64,000 nucleotides of DNA from Sphaerisporangium sp. (GCA_025964675.1 JAOPYI010000158.1:26168-90167), one strand, 5' to 3'; shown: positions 35,310-44,745, counted from the first letter of the stretch. Program-made: numbers and translations. Notes: generated by a model not told the origin, from the letters alone.

Positions 35310-35540
35310 ATGGTCCTGGTCACCGTACAGCTACCGCCGGAGGCGACCCTCCAGCAGGCGATGCAGCAGCTCGGCCTGACAGAGGACGAGGTGGACACCG
35401 CCTACGGGCTGGTGCCGCTCGACCCCGAGCAGGGCCTGTACGCCCTCCGCGTGACCGAGGACGCCGGGCATCGCGTCACCCCGGCTGCCGGCGGCCCCTT
35501 CTCCGATCCCCCGATCGAGCCCTACGGCCCACCCCGGTGA
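35310..35540 (+). CDS. Small acidic protein, possible partner of the S8 peptidase
   Basis: 76 aa, no family recognised. It starts MVLVTVQLPPEATLQQAM and ends in a Pro/Gly-rich tail; the first about 55 residues look like a small alpha/beta domain (strand-helix-strand). ATG 35310 is preceded by TAGCCT about 10 nt upstream, so it may be leaderless. The strand-helix pattern and the position after a subtilase recall a trans-acting inhibitor/chaperone of the I9 propeptide kind, but this is inference from context only. Confidence 0.65.
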   Translation: MVLVTVQLPPEATLQQAMQQLGLTEDEVDTAYGLVPLDPEQGLYALRVTEDAGHRVTPAAGGPFSDPPIEPYGPPR

Positions 35541-35579
35541 CTGCGAAGCGCTCCCAAATGGGAGACGGATCGGGCTGGG

Positions 35580-37163
35580 TCAGAAGCCGCAGGCTTCGGA
35601 GAGGGTCTTGGCGGCGGCCTTGTTCTGGTGGTTGGGCGTCGGAGTCCTGACCGGCGTGGAGGCGCGAGGCGTACGGGCCGGAGTGGGGCTCGCGGCGGAA
35701 CCGCTCGGCGTGGGGGTCGCGACGCCGTTCCGCGAGCCCGACGGGCTCGCGTCGGGGCTGGCGGTGACACCTGCGGCGAGCGCGCCCCTGCGGGAGCGCT
35801 CGGAGTCCTTGATCGCCTGAGTGGTGAGGTGCCGGATCTTCAGCCAGTCCGCGGCGCCCGGCCAGATCGTGGGCGGTACGAACTGCAGGCTGGTCGTCCT
35901 GCCGTCCTTGATCTTCAGGGCCAGCGGCACCAGGTGCTCCAGCAGGTCGCGCGGGATGTCGGTGCGGAACATGTGCCGGGTGGCACTCGCGATCTTGCCG
36001 AAGTTGGCGAGCACGACGCTGGGCGTGGCCTGGTTGAGCAGCGCGCCCATGACGCAGCGCTGCCGCCCCATGCGGGTGAAGTCGTCGCTGTCGACGCGGG
36101 AGCGGCCGTACCAGAGCACGTGCTCGCCGTCGAGCTTCTGGTAGCCCGCCTTGATGGTGCCGGCGGTGCCGAAGTGGCCGCCCCACTTGATGTCGCTCTC
36201 CACGCGGATCTTCAGGCCGCCGACCGCGTCGATGAGGGCGGCGAAGCCGTACATGTCCACGATCGCGTAGTAGTCGATCTTGAGACCGAGGGTGTTGGCG
36301 ATGGCGCTCTTGAGCTCCTGGGGGCCCTTGCCCTTGCCGAGGTGGTCCTCGGAGTACTGCCAGACCTCGTTGAGCAGGCCCTGCCCGGAGTCGCCCGTGA
36401 AGCCGTTGGGGAACCTCGCGGCGAGCGGGTCGTCCTTGGGAAAGCGGACGAACTGCAGGTTGCGCGGGAGGCTGAACATGACCGCGTTGCCGGTCGTGAC
36501 GTCGACGCTGGCCACGGTCATGCTGTCGGTCCGCACGCCGGTCCTGTCGCCCGCGGCGTCACCACCGACGAGCAGGAAGTTGACCCGGCGGCGGCCGTCC
36601 CAGGGGTCCTCCTGCTTGACGGCCGCGACGCTCGTGCCCGGGCCGGGGTCGGACGGGAAGACGGCGTTGGCGGTCTCCCGCACGGTCATCATGCTGCTCG
36701 CCGTCAGCGCGAAGGGCGCCATGACGCTCACGCAGAGGACCCCGACCACGATGCCGGAGATGATCTGTCCGGTCTGGGGGAGCCGGTCGGGCCCGAGCGC
36801 GATGTAGGAGGTGATGACGAGGGTGAACCACGCCAGGGCGCCGACGAGCGCCGCGACGGCCACCGCCACCAGGGTGCTGTCCTTGAGGGCGAGGCCGAGG
36901 TTCGACCCGACGACGATCGCGAAGACGGCGCCGCAGACCAGGACGAGACCGAACGCCCCGAGCAGGATGAATCCGGTACGTCGCTGCCCGGCCCTCAGGT
37001 GGGCAGCGCCGGGGATGAAAGCGGACAGGCTCGTCCATCCGATGACGGAAGCGGTGGTGGGAGCCTTGGCGTAGCGGGGAGGCGCGGCGACCTGCCGTTT
37101 CGCGGCGGGTTGCTCGGGGCCGTCTCCAGCCGCCTCCCCAACGGTGCCAAGAGGCGTGGTCAC
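35580..37163 (-). CDS. LytR-CpsA-Psr (LCP) family protein
   Basis: About 527 aa. Four N-terminal membrane helices (SVIGWTSLSAFIPGAAHL onward) precede the extracellular LCP domain: NFLLVGGDAAGDRTGVRTDSM, MFSLPRNLQFVRFP, GLKIDYYAIVDMYGFAALID and the Arg-rich YGRSRVDSDDFTRMGRQRCV. The C-terminus is a Pro/Ser/Thr-rich tail. LCP enzymes attach polyprenyl-linked glycopolymers to peptidoglycan. GTG 37163 follows GGGAG and is preferred over the 25-residue longer form. The multi-helix N-terminus is longer than in single-span LCP proteins. Confidence 0.92.
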   Translation of the reverse strand: MTTPLGTVGEAAGDGPEQPAAKRQVAAPPRYAKAPTTASVIGWTSLSAFIPGAAHLRAGQRRTGFILLGAFGLVLVCGAVFAIVVGSNLGLALKDSTLVAVAVAALVGALAWFTLVITSYIALGPDRLPQTGQIISGIVVGVLCVSVMAPFALTASSMMTVRETANAVFPSDPGPGTSVAAVKQEDPWDGRRRVNFLLVGGDAAGDRTGVRTDSMTVASVDVTTGNAVMFSLPRNLQFVRFPKDDPLAARFPNGFTGDSGQGLLNEVWQYSEDHLGKGKGPQELKSAIANTLGLKIDYYAIVDMYGFAALIDAVGGLKIRVESDIKWGGHFGTAGTIKAGYQKLDGEHVLWYGRSRVDSDDFTRMGRQRCVMGALLNQATPSVVLANFGKIASATRHMFRTDIPRDLLEHLVPLALKIKDGRTTSLQFVPPTIWPGAADWLKIRHLTTQAIKDSERSRRGALAAGVTASPDASPSGSRNGVATPTPSGSAASPTPARTPRASTPVRTPTPNHQNKAAAKTLSEACGF

Positions 37164-37377
37164 AAGTGCTCCCTCATGACTGTCGGAATCCAGCCGCCAA
37201 CCAGGAGAAACCCATCGTTGGCCCCCGCGCGGGTTCACGGATTTCCAGGATTCTAACCCCCATACATGGACATCACTTACGCAAAACCAATATTGGGGAA
37301 TCGGGCGGTAACAAGCCTCTTAAGCTGGCATGTCGCCTGACAGATGGCGTCAAGCCGCCAGGCAGGCGTGTCAAGCA

Positions 37378-38916
37378 CTAGGAGGTGGTGGAGGCGGGGG
37401 CCAGCCAGGTGTTGCACTGGTAGGCCTTGGTCCGCTCGTATCCCTGCCTGAACCAGCGGCCGCTGTTGGCCGGAGTGCCGTGGTCACGCGGGTATCCGGG
37501 CCAGTCCCCGACGTTGGAGAAGAAGAAGTACAGGTTGTCGCGGCGGGCCGGCGGGATCGGGTAGGTGGCGGCGACCGACCTCATCCACATGCCGCTGAAG
37601 CAGTTGGCCTGCAGCTCGTACTTGCGGCTCAGCGCGAGCCTGCCGCTCGTCGAACCCGCGGCCAGCGTCTTGCCCCACCACGAGTTGGCGAGCCCGGACA
37701 GCTGCTGGACGTGGTGCCCGTACTCGTGGGCCATCATGCCGATGATCGCGCCGTGCCAGCTGGAGAGGGCGCCGTACCCCCTCTGCCCGCCCCTGCCCCG
37801 GGCAAGGGCCGTGGTCGAGGCGTAGATCGTCGTGTTACGGGGGCAGTAGTACGGCACGATGCTGCCCCGCTGCGGGAAGTCGCCGCACGCGCCCCGGCCG
37901 CCGCGCGCCGTGATCGCGTAGTGAGGCGGGGCGAAGCCGATGCCGACCCGGCGCAGCGCGGGAGCCCACGTCCGGTTCATGCACTGACCCGTCTTCAGGA
38001 TCAGCGCCTTCAGCTGGGCGTCGCTGAAGATGTTGGTGGCGGACGCGTGGCAGGAGGTGCGCGACAGCGCGCCCGCGCGGTAGACGGTGTTCCCGGTCAG
38101 GGTGGTGTTCAGCGCCAGGCGGCTCGTCTGGGTGGAGGTGTCCCGCGGGCGTGTCACCGTCGTGTCCGGTTTCCGGGTGGCCTGCGTTCCGTCGTCCGGT
38201 GAGGAGTGGTAGGGGGTCGGCGTGTACGGGTCGTAGGTGGGCGCCGTGTACGTCGGGATCGCCAGGGGCGATGTCGAGTCGGGGTGCCTCGCGGTCTTCA
38301 GCGCCACCGAGCCGATCACCAGCAGCACGAAGATGGCGGCGATCACCCCGAGAAGGCCGCCGATGACCGCCCCGGCGCTAGACCTGCGCTTCGGCGGCCG
38401 CCAGTTCGGCGGAAGCCCGCCGGGGGGTCCGTACTGCCGCCGAGGAGGGCCACCCGGCCCCGGAGGCGGGTAGGGGGCGGGTAGCCGGCCTCCCGGCGGC
38501 GGGGGAGGAGCCTGGTACGGCGATCCCTGCCGCCCGGGGCCCGGCGGCGGGTACGGCTGCCGGTAGGGGCGGACGGGAGGCTGTGGCGGGTAGGGCTGCT
38601 GTGCCGGGCCCTGTGCGGGGTAAGGCTGTGCGGGGCCCTGTCCGGGATATGGCTGTGCCGGGCCCTGTCCCGGGTACGGGTGGCCCGGCTCGGGTCGGCC
38701 CTGCGGTCCGTACGGTGGCTGCCCCTGCGGTGGCCGGGCCTGTGGCGGGTACCCCGGCGGTGGCTGCTGCGGTCCGCGAGGCGGGTACGGCGGTGGCGGG
38801 TCCTGCGGGCCGGAGCCGCCTCCCCATGCCGGCCCCTGAGGCGGCGGATAGGGATGGCGTCCCCCCGGCGGCGGCGGCGGATACTCCCCGTTATTAGCCA
38901 TTCCATTATCAGCCAT
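37378..38916 (-). CDS. Membrane-anchored neutral zinc metallopeptidase
   Basis: 512 aa. A Pro/Gly/Gln/Tyr-rich cytoplasmic N-terminus (residues 1-175), one membrane helix (AGAVIGGLLGVIAAIFVLLV) and an extracellular domain with the HExxH zinc motif at 397-401 (MMAHEYGHHVQQLSG) and later ELQANCFSGMW. This is the putative neutral zinc metallopeptidase family (YpfJ-like, PF04228). GAAGGGGG lies upstream of ATG 38916. The function is unknown; cell-surface protein processing is likely. Confidence 0.9.
   Translation of the reverse strand: MADNGMANNGEYPPPPPGGRHPYPPPQGPAWGGGSGPQDPPPPYPPRGPQQPPPGYPPQARPPQGQPPYGPQGRPEPGHPYPGQGPAQPYPGQGPAQPYPAQGPAQQPYPPQPPVRPYRQPYPPPGPGRQGSPYQAPPPPPGGRLPAPYPPPGPGGPPRRQYGPPGGLPPNWRPPKRRSSAGAVIGGLLGVIAAIFVLLVIGSVALKTARHPDSTSPLAIPTYTAPTYDPYTPTPYHSSPDDGTQATRKPDTTVTRPRDTSTQTSRLALNTTLTGNTVYRAGALSRTSCHASATNIFSDAQLKALILKTGQCMNRTWAPALRRVGIGFAPPHYAITARGGRGACGDFPQRGSIVPYYCPRNTTIYASTTALARGRGGQRGYGALSSWHGAIIGMMAHEYGHHVQQLSGLANSWWGKTLAAGSTSGRLALSRKYELQANCFSGMWMRSVAATYPIPPARRDNLYFFFSNVGDWPGYPRDHGTPANSGRWFRQGYERTKAYQCNTWLAPASTTS
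38599..38681 (-). repeat. 27-bp in-frame tandem repeat (PGQGPAQPY unit)
   Basis: About three copies of a 9-residue unit, PGQGPAQPY with a variant PAQGPAQQPY, lie within the proline-rich N-terminus of the zinc metallopeptidase. Copies differ by a few bases. Such a tract is likely to vary in copy number between strains. Confidence 0.7.
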
Positions 38917-39119
38917 TCCGTGCGCCCCCTTCCCGGCCTCAGAGGGCCGAGCCGTTCTCCCCTGTCACAAGATCCACATACTGGACCATTTTGGGCAGAA
39001 CTGCACTCTTTTCCCAGTAGTCACTGAAGTAGCGGTATCTGGTTACATTCCGAAATCATCCAAGGTGATCTCTGCGATGTTCCGGAATCGCCGCACCCCT
39101 CTGCCCTAGCTTCGATTCC

Positions 39120-39989
39120 ATGAATCTGCAGCAGCTCCGTTATGTGGTCGCCACTGCGGAGCACCGCACCATGACCGACGCCGCCAGATCGCTTTACATC
39201 GCGCAGCCCGCGCTTTCTCGCGCGATTCGCGACTTGGAACGTGAACTCGGGATGACGCTTTTCGCTCGCTCGGGCAGGGGAGTCGTCGTGACGGCACAGG
39301 GCCGGCGCGTCGTCAAACTCGCCAAGGAGGCGCTCGACGCCGTTCACGAGATCGAGGCGCTCGCCACGCACACGCATTCAGGGGCGAGCGAACTGCGGAT
39401 CGCCTCGCCCCCGAGCCTGGAGCCCGGGCTGGCCGGCCGCCTCCTTCCGGCCTACGTGTCCGAGCATCCTGGCGTGCCCGTGCAAATCGTTAGGTGTGAC
39501 GGCCGCGACGGTGTCGTCAACGCCATCCGCGAGCAGCGTGCCGACCTCGGGCTGACCGATCTGCCCGTTCCGGCCGACCTGGTCAGCCACCCGCTGGAAC
39601 GGCAGGAAATCGTGCTCATCTCGCCTCCCGGCCTGGACCTCCCCGAGTCGGTCACGATGATCCGCCTGAACGGCATGAGGCTCGTGCTCCCGCCGCCGGG
39701 CAGCGCGCGGCGCAGGGAGTTCGACCAGCTGCTCACCACCTACGGCGTGCGGCCCGTCGTGGCGGCCGAGACCGACGAGCGCGGCGGCTGGCTCACCACG
39801 GTCCGTTCCGCCTCGGCGTCCATGCTCGGATATCGCGGGATGTCAGAGCAGGCCGTCAGGGCCGGGCTGGTGGTCCGCTCCCTCGACCCGCCGCTGCGGC
39901 GGATCGTCGCGCTCGTGCACGCGCGCAGGCGCCTCCCGGGGATGGCACAGGACTTCCTCACCGTCGCCGAGAGCCGGTCGGCTGTCTGA
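39120..39989 (+). CDS. LysR family transcriptional regulator
   Basis: 289 aa. The N-terminal winged helix is clear (MNLQQLRYVVATAEHRTMTD, AQPALSRAIRDLERELG), followed by the LysR effector domain. ATG 39120 has no ribosome-binding site; a TAGCTT box about 8 nt upstream fits leaderless translation. It lies 203 bp from the divergent zinc-peptidase gene and 85 bp before folP2, and could control either; no operator could be assigned. Confidence 0.92.
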   Translation: MNLQQLRYVVATAEHRTMTDAARSLYIAQPALSRAIRDLERELGMTLFARSGRGVVVTAQGRRVVKLAKEALDAVHEIEALATHTHSGASELRIASPPSLEPGLAGRLLPAYVSEHPGVPVQIVRCDGRDGVVNAIREQRADLGLTDLPVPADLVSHPLERQEIVLISPPGLDLPESVTMIRLNGMRLVLPPPGSARRREFDQLLTTYGVRPVVAAETDERGGWLTTVRSASASMLGYRGMSEQAVRAGLVVRSLDPPLRRIVALVHARRRLPGMAQDFLTVAESRSAV

Positions 39990-40074
39990 CCCGTTTTGGA
40001 GCGTTCCCATGGCGCCGGACGGGTGACTTGTGGCGCCGCGCGCCGCTCGGCGACGCTGGCGTACGCTTGCGGCG

Positions 40075-40911
40075 ATGCATACTCTGCGCCTGCGTGACCG
40101 CGAGTTCCGGCCAGGCGATTTCGCCGTCATGGCCGTCGTCAACCGCACTCCTGACTCCTTCTACGACCAGGGCAGGACCTACGGTTTCGACGCCGCGCTG
40201 TCCGCCGTCGCGGAGGCGGTCCGGGCTGGAGCCGACATCGTGGACATCGGCGGAGTGAAGGCGGGCCCGGGTGAGACCGTGGACGCCGCCGAGGAGATCC
40301 GCAGGGTCGCCGACCTGGTGGCCGCGGTGCGGCGGGCCCATCCCGATCTGGTGATCAGCGTGGACACCTGGAGAGCCGAGGTCGGCGAGGTCGTCGCCCA
40401 GGCGGGGGCCGACCTGCTGAACGACACCTGGGGTGGTCCCGATCCCGGCCTCGCCGAGGTCGCCGCCAAGTACGGCATCGGGCTGGTGTGCGCCCACGCC
40501 GGAGGGGTCACCCCGAGGACCCGGCCGCACCGCGTCGCGTACGACGACGTGGTGGCCGAGGTGGTCTCGCACACCGTCGGCCTCGCCGGGCGTGCCGTAC
40601 GGGCCGGCGTGCGCGAGGACGCGATCCTCATCGATCCCGCCCACGACTTCGGCAAGAACACCTGGCACTCGCTGGAGGTCGGCCGCAGGCTCTCGGAGAT
40701 GGTCGCCACCGGGTGGCCCGTGCTCGTCGCCGTCTCCAACAAGGACTTCGTGGGAGAGGCGCTGGGCGGTCTCCCCGTCGGCGAGCGTCACGCCGGCACC
40801 ATGGCGACGCTCGCGGTCTCCGCGTGGCAGGGCGCGAGGGTGTTCCGCGTCCACGACGCCGCCTCGGCCAGAACAGCCCTCGCCGCCGTCAAGCGCCTCC
40901 GGGACGGCTAG
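40075..40911 (+). CDS. folP2: FolP2-like dihydropteroate synthase paralogue
   Basis: 278 aa TIM-barrel. FAVMAVVNRTPDSFYDQG, DIGGVKAGPGETVD, ISVDTWRAEV, LNDTWGGPDP and ILIDPAHDFGKNT follow mycobacterial FolP2 (Rv1207) and differ from genuine DHPS (VNVTPDSFSDGG). FolP2 does not act as a normal dihydropteroate synthase, and in mycobacteria sits beside gpgS. Here a gpgS homologue lies 17 kb away (57505-58488). A TACGCT box about 8 nt before ATG 40075 suggests a leaderless mRNA. A folate function should not be assumed. Confidence 0.88.
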   Translation: MHTLRLRDREFRPGDFAVMAVVNRTPDSFYDQGRTYGFDAALSAVAEAVRAGADIVDIGGVKAGPGETVDAAEEIRRVADLVAAVRRAHPDLVISVDTWRAEVGEVVAQAGADLLNDTWGGPDPGLAEVAAKYGIGLVCAHAGGVTPRTRPHRVAYDDVVAEVVSHTVGLAGRAVRAGVREDAILIDPAHDFGKNTWHSLEVGRRLSEMVATGWPVLVAVSNKDFVGEALGGLPVGERHAGTMATLAVSAWQGARVFRVHDAASARTALAAVKRLRDG

Positions 40912-40916
40912 ACGGG

Positions 40917-42344
40917 TCAGGTGTAGATGGCCGACAGGAACCTGATGAGGATCGCCTCGCGGGTTTCGGCGGGCAGGGCGTCGAGCACCGTGTTGACCAC
41001 CGCCATCTCCGGCTGGCCCTCGCCGCCGAGCTCCACCCCGACCGACGCCGCCAGCTCCGTGAACGTCGCGTCGTCCAGCGCGTCCAGGTCGAGCGAGGCC
41101 AGGATCTCGACCAGCCCCTCGGGGATCCGCGCCGGGCCTCTGACCTTGGCGGCCTCCGCCGACGCGGCGATCACCTCCAGCATCGCGTCCACCCCGGCGA
41201 GCGTGACCCCGGTGACCGTGACGTGCAGGTTCGCGGGGATGCCCGCGTACGAGAGCTGCGGCTGAAGGAACCAGCCGAGCTTGCGCGCCTCGTCGGACAG
41301 CACGAACACGTCCACGCCGTCCTCGCCCGTGAACGCCACCAGCGACGACTCCGGCTCGCCCAGCACCCGCAGGCCCTGGATCTCGCCGATGCCCGCGACG
41401 AGCCTGCGGGTGGCCTCCAGCGTGCTCCGGGCGAGGTCGAGGTAGCCGCTGCGGCCGAGGGCGTTCAGCGTCGCCCATGCGCCTCCGAGCGGGCCCGCCG
41501 ACTTCGAGCTCTGCACGGTCGCGTTGATGACCGTGTAGCCGGGCCAGGCGGCCGAGGCGAAGTACGCGGCGCGGCGCAGCGCGGGGTCGGCGAAGACCAC
41601 GACCGAGGCGCCCTTCGGCGCGTAGCCGAACTTGTGCAGGTCGCACGAGATGGACGTCACCCCCGGCACCGACAGGTCGAAGGGCGGGACCGCCGCCCCG
41701 GCCTCCGCAAGCCAGGGCAGCAGCCAGCCGCCGACGCAGGCGTCCACGTGGCACAGCACGCCGCGCGACGCCGCCAGCGCCGCGATGTCGGTGACCGGGT
41801 CCACCACGCCCTGGGGGTAGGAGGGGGCCGAGGCCACGACGAGCACCGTCTCCGGCGTGATCGCCGCCGCCACGGCCGCCGTGTCGGCCCGGAACGTGCC
41901 GGGGTCCACGGGCACGGGCGTCACCTCGACGCCGAGATAGTGCGCCGCCTTGTGGAACGCCGGGTGCGCGGTCACCGGCACCACGACGCGCGGCGTTCCC
42001 GCGACGCGACGGGCGTCCCTGGCGGCCTTCACGGCCAGCATGATCGACTCGGTGCCCCCGCTGGTGAAGATGCCCGGGGTGTGCGGCCCCCCTCCGAGCA
42101 GCTCCGCGACCGCCCCGACCACCTGCTTCTCCATCGCGACGACGCTCGGGAACGCCGTGGGATCCAGCGTGTTGACCTCGAGCATCTCGAAGTACGCCCG
42201 CGCGGCGGCGTCGTGCACCTCGGGACGGCCGGTGTCGTAGACGTACGCGGTGACCTTGCCGCCGCGCACCTGCAGATCGTCACGCCTGAGCCGGGCGATC
42301 TCGGCGAGGAGATCGTCGGCGGAACGGCCGTTCTCGGGCAGCAC
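40917..42344 (-). CDS. PLP-dependent group II decarboxylase / sphingosine-phosphate-lyase-like protein
   Basis: About 475 aa. Fold type I PLP enzyme: IFTSGGTESIMLAVKAARDA binds the cofactor phosphate, CHVDACVGG has the ring-stacking Asp, and SCDLHKFGYAPKG the Schiff-base Lys. The overall layout is nearest to sphingosine-1-phosphate lyase-like and glutamate-decarboxylase-like proteins. GTG 42344 (VLPENGRSADD) follows AGGGAGA and is preferred over the upstream GTG 42434. The substrate is unknown: amino-acid decarboxylation or a retro-aldol cleavage are both possible. Confidence 0.85.
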   Translation of the reverse strand: MLPENGRSADDLLAEIARLRRDDLQVRGGKVTAYVYDTGRPEVHDAAARAYFEMLEVNTLDPTAFPSVVAMEKQVVGAVAELLGGGPHTPGIFTSGGTESIMLAVKAARDARRVAGTPRVVVPVTAHPAFHKAAHYLGVEVTPVPVDPGTFRADTAAVAAAITPETVLVVASAPSYPQGVVDPVTDIAALAASRGVLCHVDACVGGWLLPWLAEAGAAVPPFDLSVPGVTSISCDLHKFGYAPKGASVVVFADPALRRAAYFASAAWPGYTVINATVQSSKSAGPLGGAWATLNALGRSGYLDLARSTLEATRRLVAGIGEIQGLRVLGEPESSLVAFTGEDGVDVFVLSDEARKLGWFLQPQLSYAGIPANLHVTVTGVTLAGVDAMLEVIAASAEAAKVRGPARIPEGLVEILASLDLDALDDATFTELAASVGVELGGEGQPEMAVVNTVLDALPAETREAILIRFLSAIYT

Positions 42345-42589
42345 GAGGTTCTCCCTGGCGACGCGGATGACACGGGGGGCGCGGTGGTACGGGGTGGTAC
42401 GGGCACGGCCGGCGTTGCGCACCGCTGGTGCCACGATTGGCGAGGGAGATTACCATGCCTGTCCGGCGATGCCCGGCATGAGATCACGTACGGAAGATCG
42501 CAGCCGTGGTGATCAGGCGCAGCCGGAACAGCACACGATCACGCGGCTGTGACGATCACGGGGTCGCCCATGCGATCGGCGCCCTCCGG

Positions 42590-43969
42590 TCACGCCCGTG
42601 CCAGCGGGAGGCGTACGACGGCGCGGAGCCCGGGGGAGGCGTCCTCGAGGTCGACCGAGCCGCCGTGGGCGCGGACGGTCTCGCGGACGATGGCGAGGCC
42701 GAGCCCCGCGCCGCCCTCGTCGCGGCTGCGGGCGCTGTCGAGCCGGGTGAACCGGTTGAACACCCGCTCCCTGTCGGCCTCGGGGATCCCCGGCCCGTCG
42801 TCGGTAACCGTGATCACCGCTTCATCCCGTGTCGCGTGAAGCTCGACGCCGACCTGGGAGCCGGCGTGCCGTACGGCGTTGTCCAGCAGGTTGACGAGCA
42901 CCCGTCCGAGGTCCATGGCGTCGCCGTCCACGACCGCCGCCTGGACCGCGGCGACCTTCACCAGCGCCTCGTCGTACCGGCCGGCCGTCGCGCCGATCAG
43001 CTCGCCGAGGTCCACGGGCTGCCGCCGGGCGGGACGGCGCTCGTCGAGGCGGGCCAGGGTGAGAAGCCCCTCCGCCAGCCGGCTGAGGCGGAAGGTGTCC
43101 TCAAGGACGCCCTCCGCGGTCTCCGGCCACTCCTGGCCCTCGGGGTGGCCGAGCGCGACCTCCAGCTGCAGGCGGATGCTGGCCAGCGGGCTGCGGAGCT
43201 CGTGGGCGGCGTCGGAGATCAGCGCGCGCTGCGAGGCGTCGGCCGCCTCCAGCCGGGCGAGCATGTCGTTGAGCGTGGTCGCCAGCTCGTGCACCTCGTC
43301 GCGCGCCTCTGGCACCGGGAGCCGCCGCGCCCTGGCGGTGCCGCTGATCTCGGCGGCGCCCCGGCGCAGCGCCGCTATCGGCCGGAGCGTGCGACCGATG
43401 ATCAGCCAGCTCGCGACGCCGAGCAGCACGAGCAGCATCGGAGTGCCGATGACCAGCATGTGGACGGTCGTGGCGAGGCTCTCCGAGACGTCCTTGAAGG
43501 ACCGCGCGGCGATCACCGTCCTGCCGTGGTCGGCGTGGAGGACGACGACCCGCAGCGGGCCGGGGAGGCCGTACGGGCTGCCGTCGACGAACCGGCCACG
43601 GCCGTCCGGCGGCGTGGCAGCCCGCGCCTGGGCGTCCACCAGCGGGACGAGGCGGTCCGTGCCGAGGGTGACGTGGGTGATGCGGCCTCGGGCGTCGAGC
43701 ACCTGGATGATCGTGCCGTCGGAGACGGCGACGGGGTCGTACAGCCGCCCGTCGTCGGCGAGGGCGACGACGTCCCTGGCGCGCTGGTAGGTGACCTCGT
43801 CGGTGGACGCGATCAGCCCCTTGCCCAGCACGCCGACCAGCAGCGACGTCGCCGCGGCGAGCGCCAGCGCGAGGGCCGCAGAGGCGGTGGCGGTGAGCCG
43901 GAACCGAAGGCTCTTGCGCCGCCACCATGCCAGTGGCGACCGGAAGGCGACGGGCGGGTCAGCCGCCAT
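42590..43969 (-). CDS. Sensor histidine kinase
   Basis: 459 aa. Two membrane helices (about 25-48 and 165-190) flank an extracytoplasmic sensor region; a HAMP linker follows, then HisKA with SDAAHELRSPLASIRLQL (phospho-His), the N box NLLDNAVRHA and G boxes DDGPGIP and GAGLGLAIV. ATG 43969 overlaps the response-regulator stop by 11 bp, so it forms an operon with it. The divergent LolA-like and ABC genes are the likely targets of this pair. The signal is unknown, perhaps cell-envelope stress. Confidence 0.95.
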   Translation of the reverse strand: MAADPPVAFRSPLAWWRRKSLRFRLTATASAALALALAAATSLLVGVLGKGLIASTDEVTYQRARDVVALADDGRLYDPVAVSDGTIIQVLDARGRITHVTLGTDRLVPLVDAQARAATPPDGRGRFVDGSPYGLPGPLRVVVLHADHGRTVIAARSFKDVSESLATTVHMLVIGTPMLLVLLGVASWLIIGRTLRPIAALRRGAAEISGTARARRLPVPEARDEVHELATTLNDMLARLEAADASQRALISDAAHELRSPLASIRLQLEVALGHPEGQEWPETAEGVLEDTFRLSRLAEGLLTLARLDERRPARRQPVDLGELIGATAGRYDEALVKVAAVQAAVVDGDAMDLGRVLVNLLDNAVRHAGSQVGVELHATRDEAVITVTDDGPGIPEADRERVFNRFTRLDSARSRDEGGAGLGLAIVRETVRAHGGSVDLEDASPGLRAVVRLPLARA

Positions 43970-44633
43970 CGCCCACCAGCCGGTAGCCCGCGCCCCGCAC
44001 GGTCTGCAGGGCGTTCCTCCCGAACGGGACGTCGATCTTCCTGCGCAGGTAGCCGACGTAGACCTCGACCACGTTGGGGTCGGTGTCGTAGGTGTCCCAG
44101 ACGTGCTCCAGGATCTCGGTCTTGGACACCACCTCGCCGGGACGGCGCATCAGGAACTCCAGCAGGCCGAACTCGCGCGGCGTCAGCTCGATCGGGGTCT
44201 CGCCTCGCGCGACCGCGCGACCGGCGGGGTCGAGGGTGAGGTCGCCCGACCGGAGCACCGCCGGACGGCGGCGCGCGCCACGCCGCATGAGGGCCCGCAG
44301 GCGGGCCACCAGCACGACGTACGAGAAGGGCTTGGTGAGGTAGTCGTCCGCGCCGAGGTCGAGGCCGTCCGCCAGGTCGTACTCGCCGTCCTTGGCCGAC
44401 AGCATCAGGATCGGCACCCAGTTCTCCTCGGCCCGCAGCCGCTTGCAGACGTTGTAGCCGGAGAGCTTGGGCAGCATGATGTCGAGCACGACCACGTCGT
44501 AGTCGCCCTCCCGGGCCAGGTGCAGGCCGTCCTCGCCGTCGTGGGCGAGATCGACCGCGAAGCCCTCCGCCTGAAGCCCGCGTCGCAGCGCGGCGGCCAT
44601 CCGCCTCTCGTCCTCGACGACGAGCACGCGCAT
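43959..44633 (-). CDS. OmpR-family response regulator
   Basis: 224 aa. The receiver domain has acidic VVEDERR, the phospho-Asp in VVVLDIMLPKLSG and Lys in TKPFSYV; the C-terminal winged helix shows ELTPREFGLLEFLMRRPGEVVSK and a YLRRKID/TVRGAGYRL end. ATG 44633 follows GGGGGGAG. The divergent region ahead has tandem CTGAGA hexamers at 10-11 bp period, suiting a dimer of this family, so autoregulation is likely. Confidence 0.96.
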   Translation of the reverse strand: MRVLVVEDERRMAAALRRGLQAEGFAVDLAHDGEDGLHLAREGDYDVVVLDIMLPKLSGYNVCKRLRAEENWVPILMLSAKDGEYDLADGLDLGADDYLTKPFSYVVLVARLRALMRRGARRRPAVLRSGDLTLDPAGRAVARGETPIELTPREFGLLEFLMRRPGEVVSKTEILEHVWDTYDTDPNVVEVYVGYLRRKIDVPFGRNALQTVRGAGYRLVGDGG

Positions 44634-44680
44634 CCGGACTCCCCCCAACCTAGGTGTCCTCTCATCTTGGCCCGTCCCGG

Positions 44681-44697
44681 CTGAGACCCGCCTGAGA
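44681..44697 (+). promoter_or_regulatory. Direct repeat CTGAGA-N5-CTGAGA, candidate response-regulator site 1
   Basis: Two CTGAGA hexamers start at 44681 and 44692, one helical turn (11 bp) apart, 48 bp upstream of the response-regulator start codon. OmpR-type regulators bind such direct repeats head-to-tail. Confidence 0.5.
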
Positions 44698-44745
44698 GCG
44701 GAGGCCTGGCCGCCGAGCCCCGCCATCTGCGGAAAGCCTTCGAGC

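Noticed and set aside
38583..38897. ORF opposite the proline-rich part of the zinc metallopeptidase
   Set aside because: Antisense reading of a low-complexity Pro/Gln/Tyr repeat, not an independent gene.
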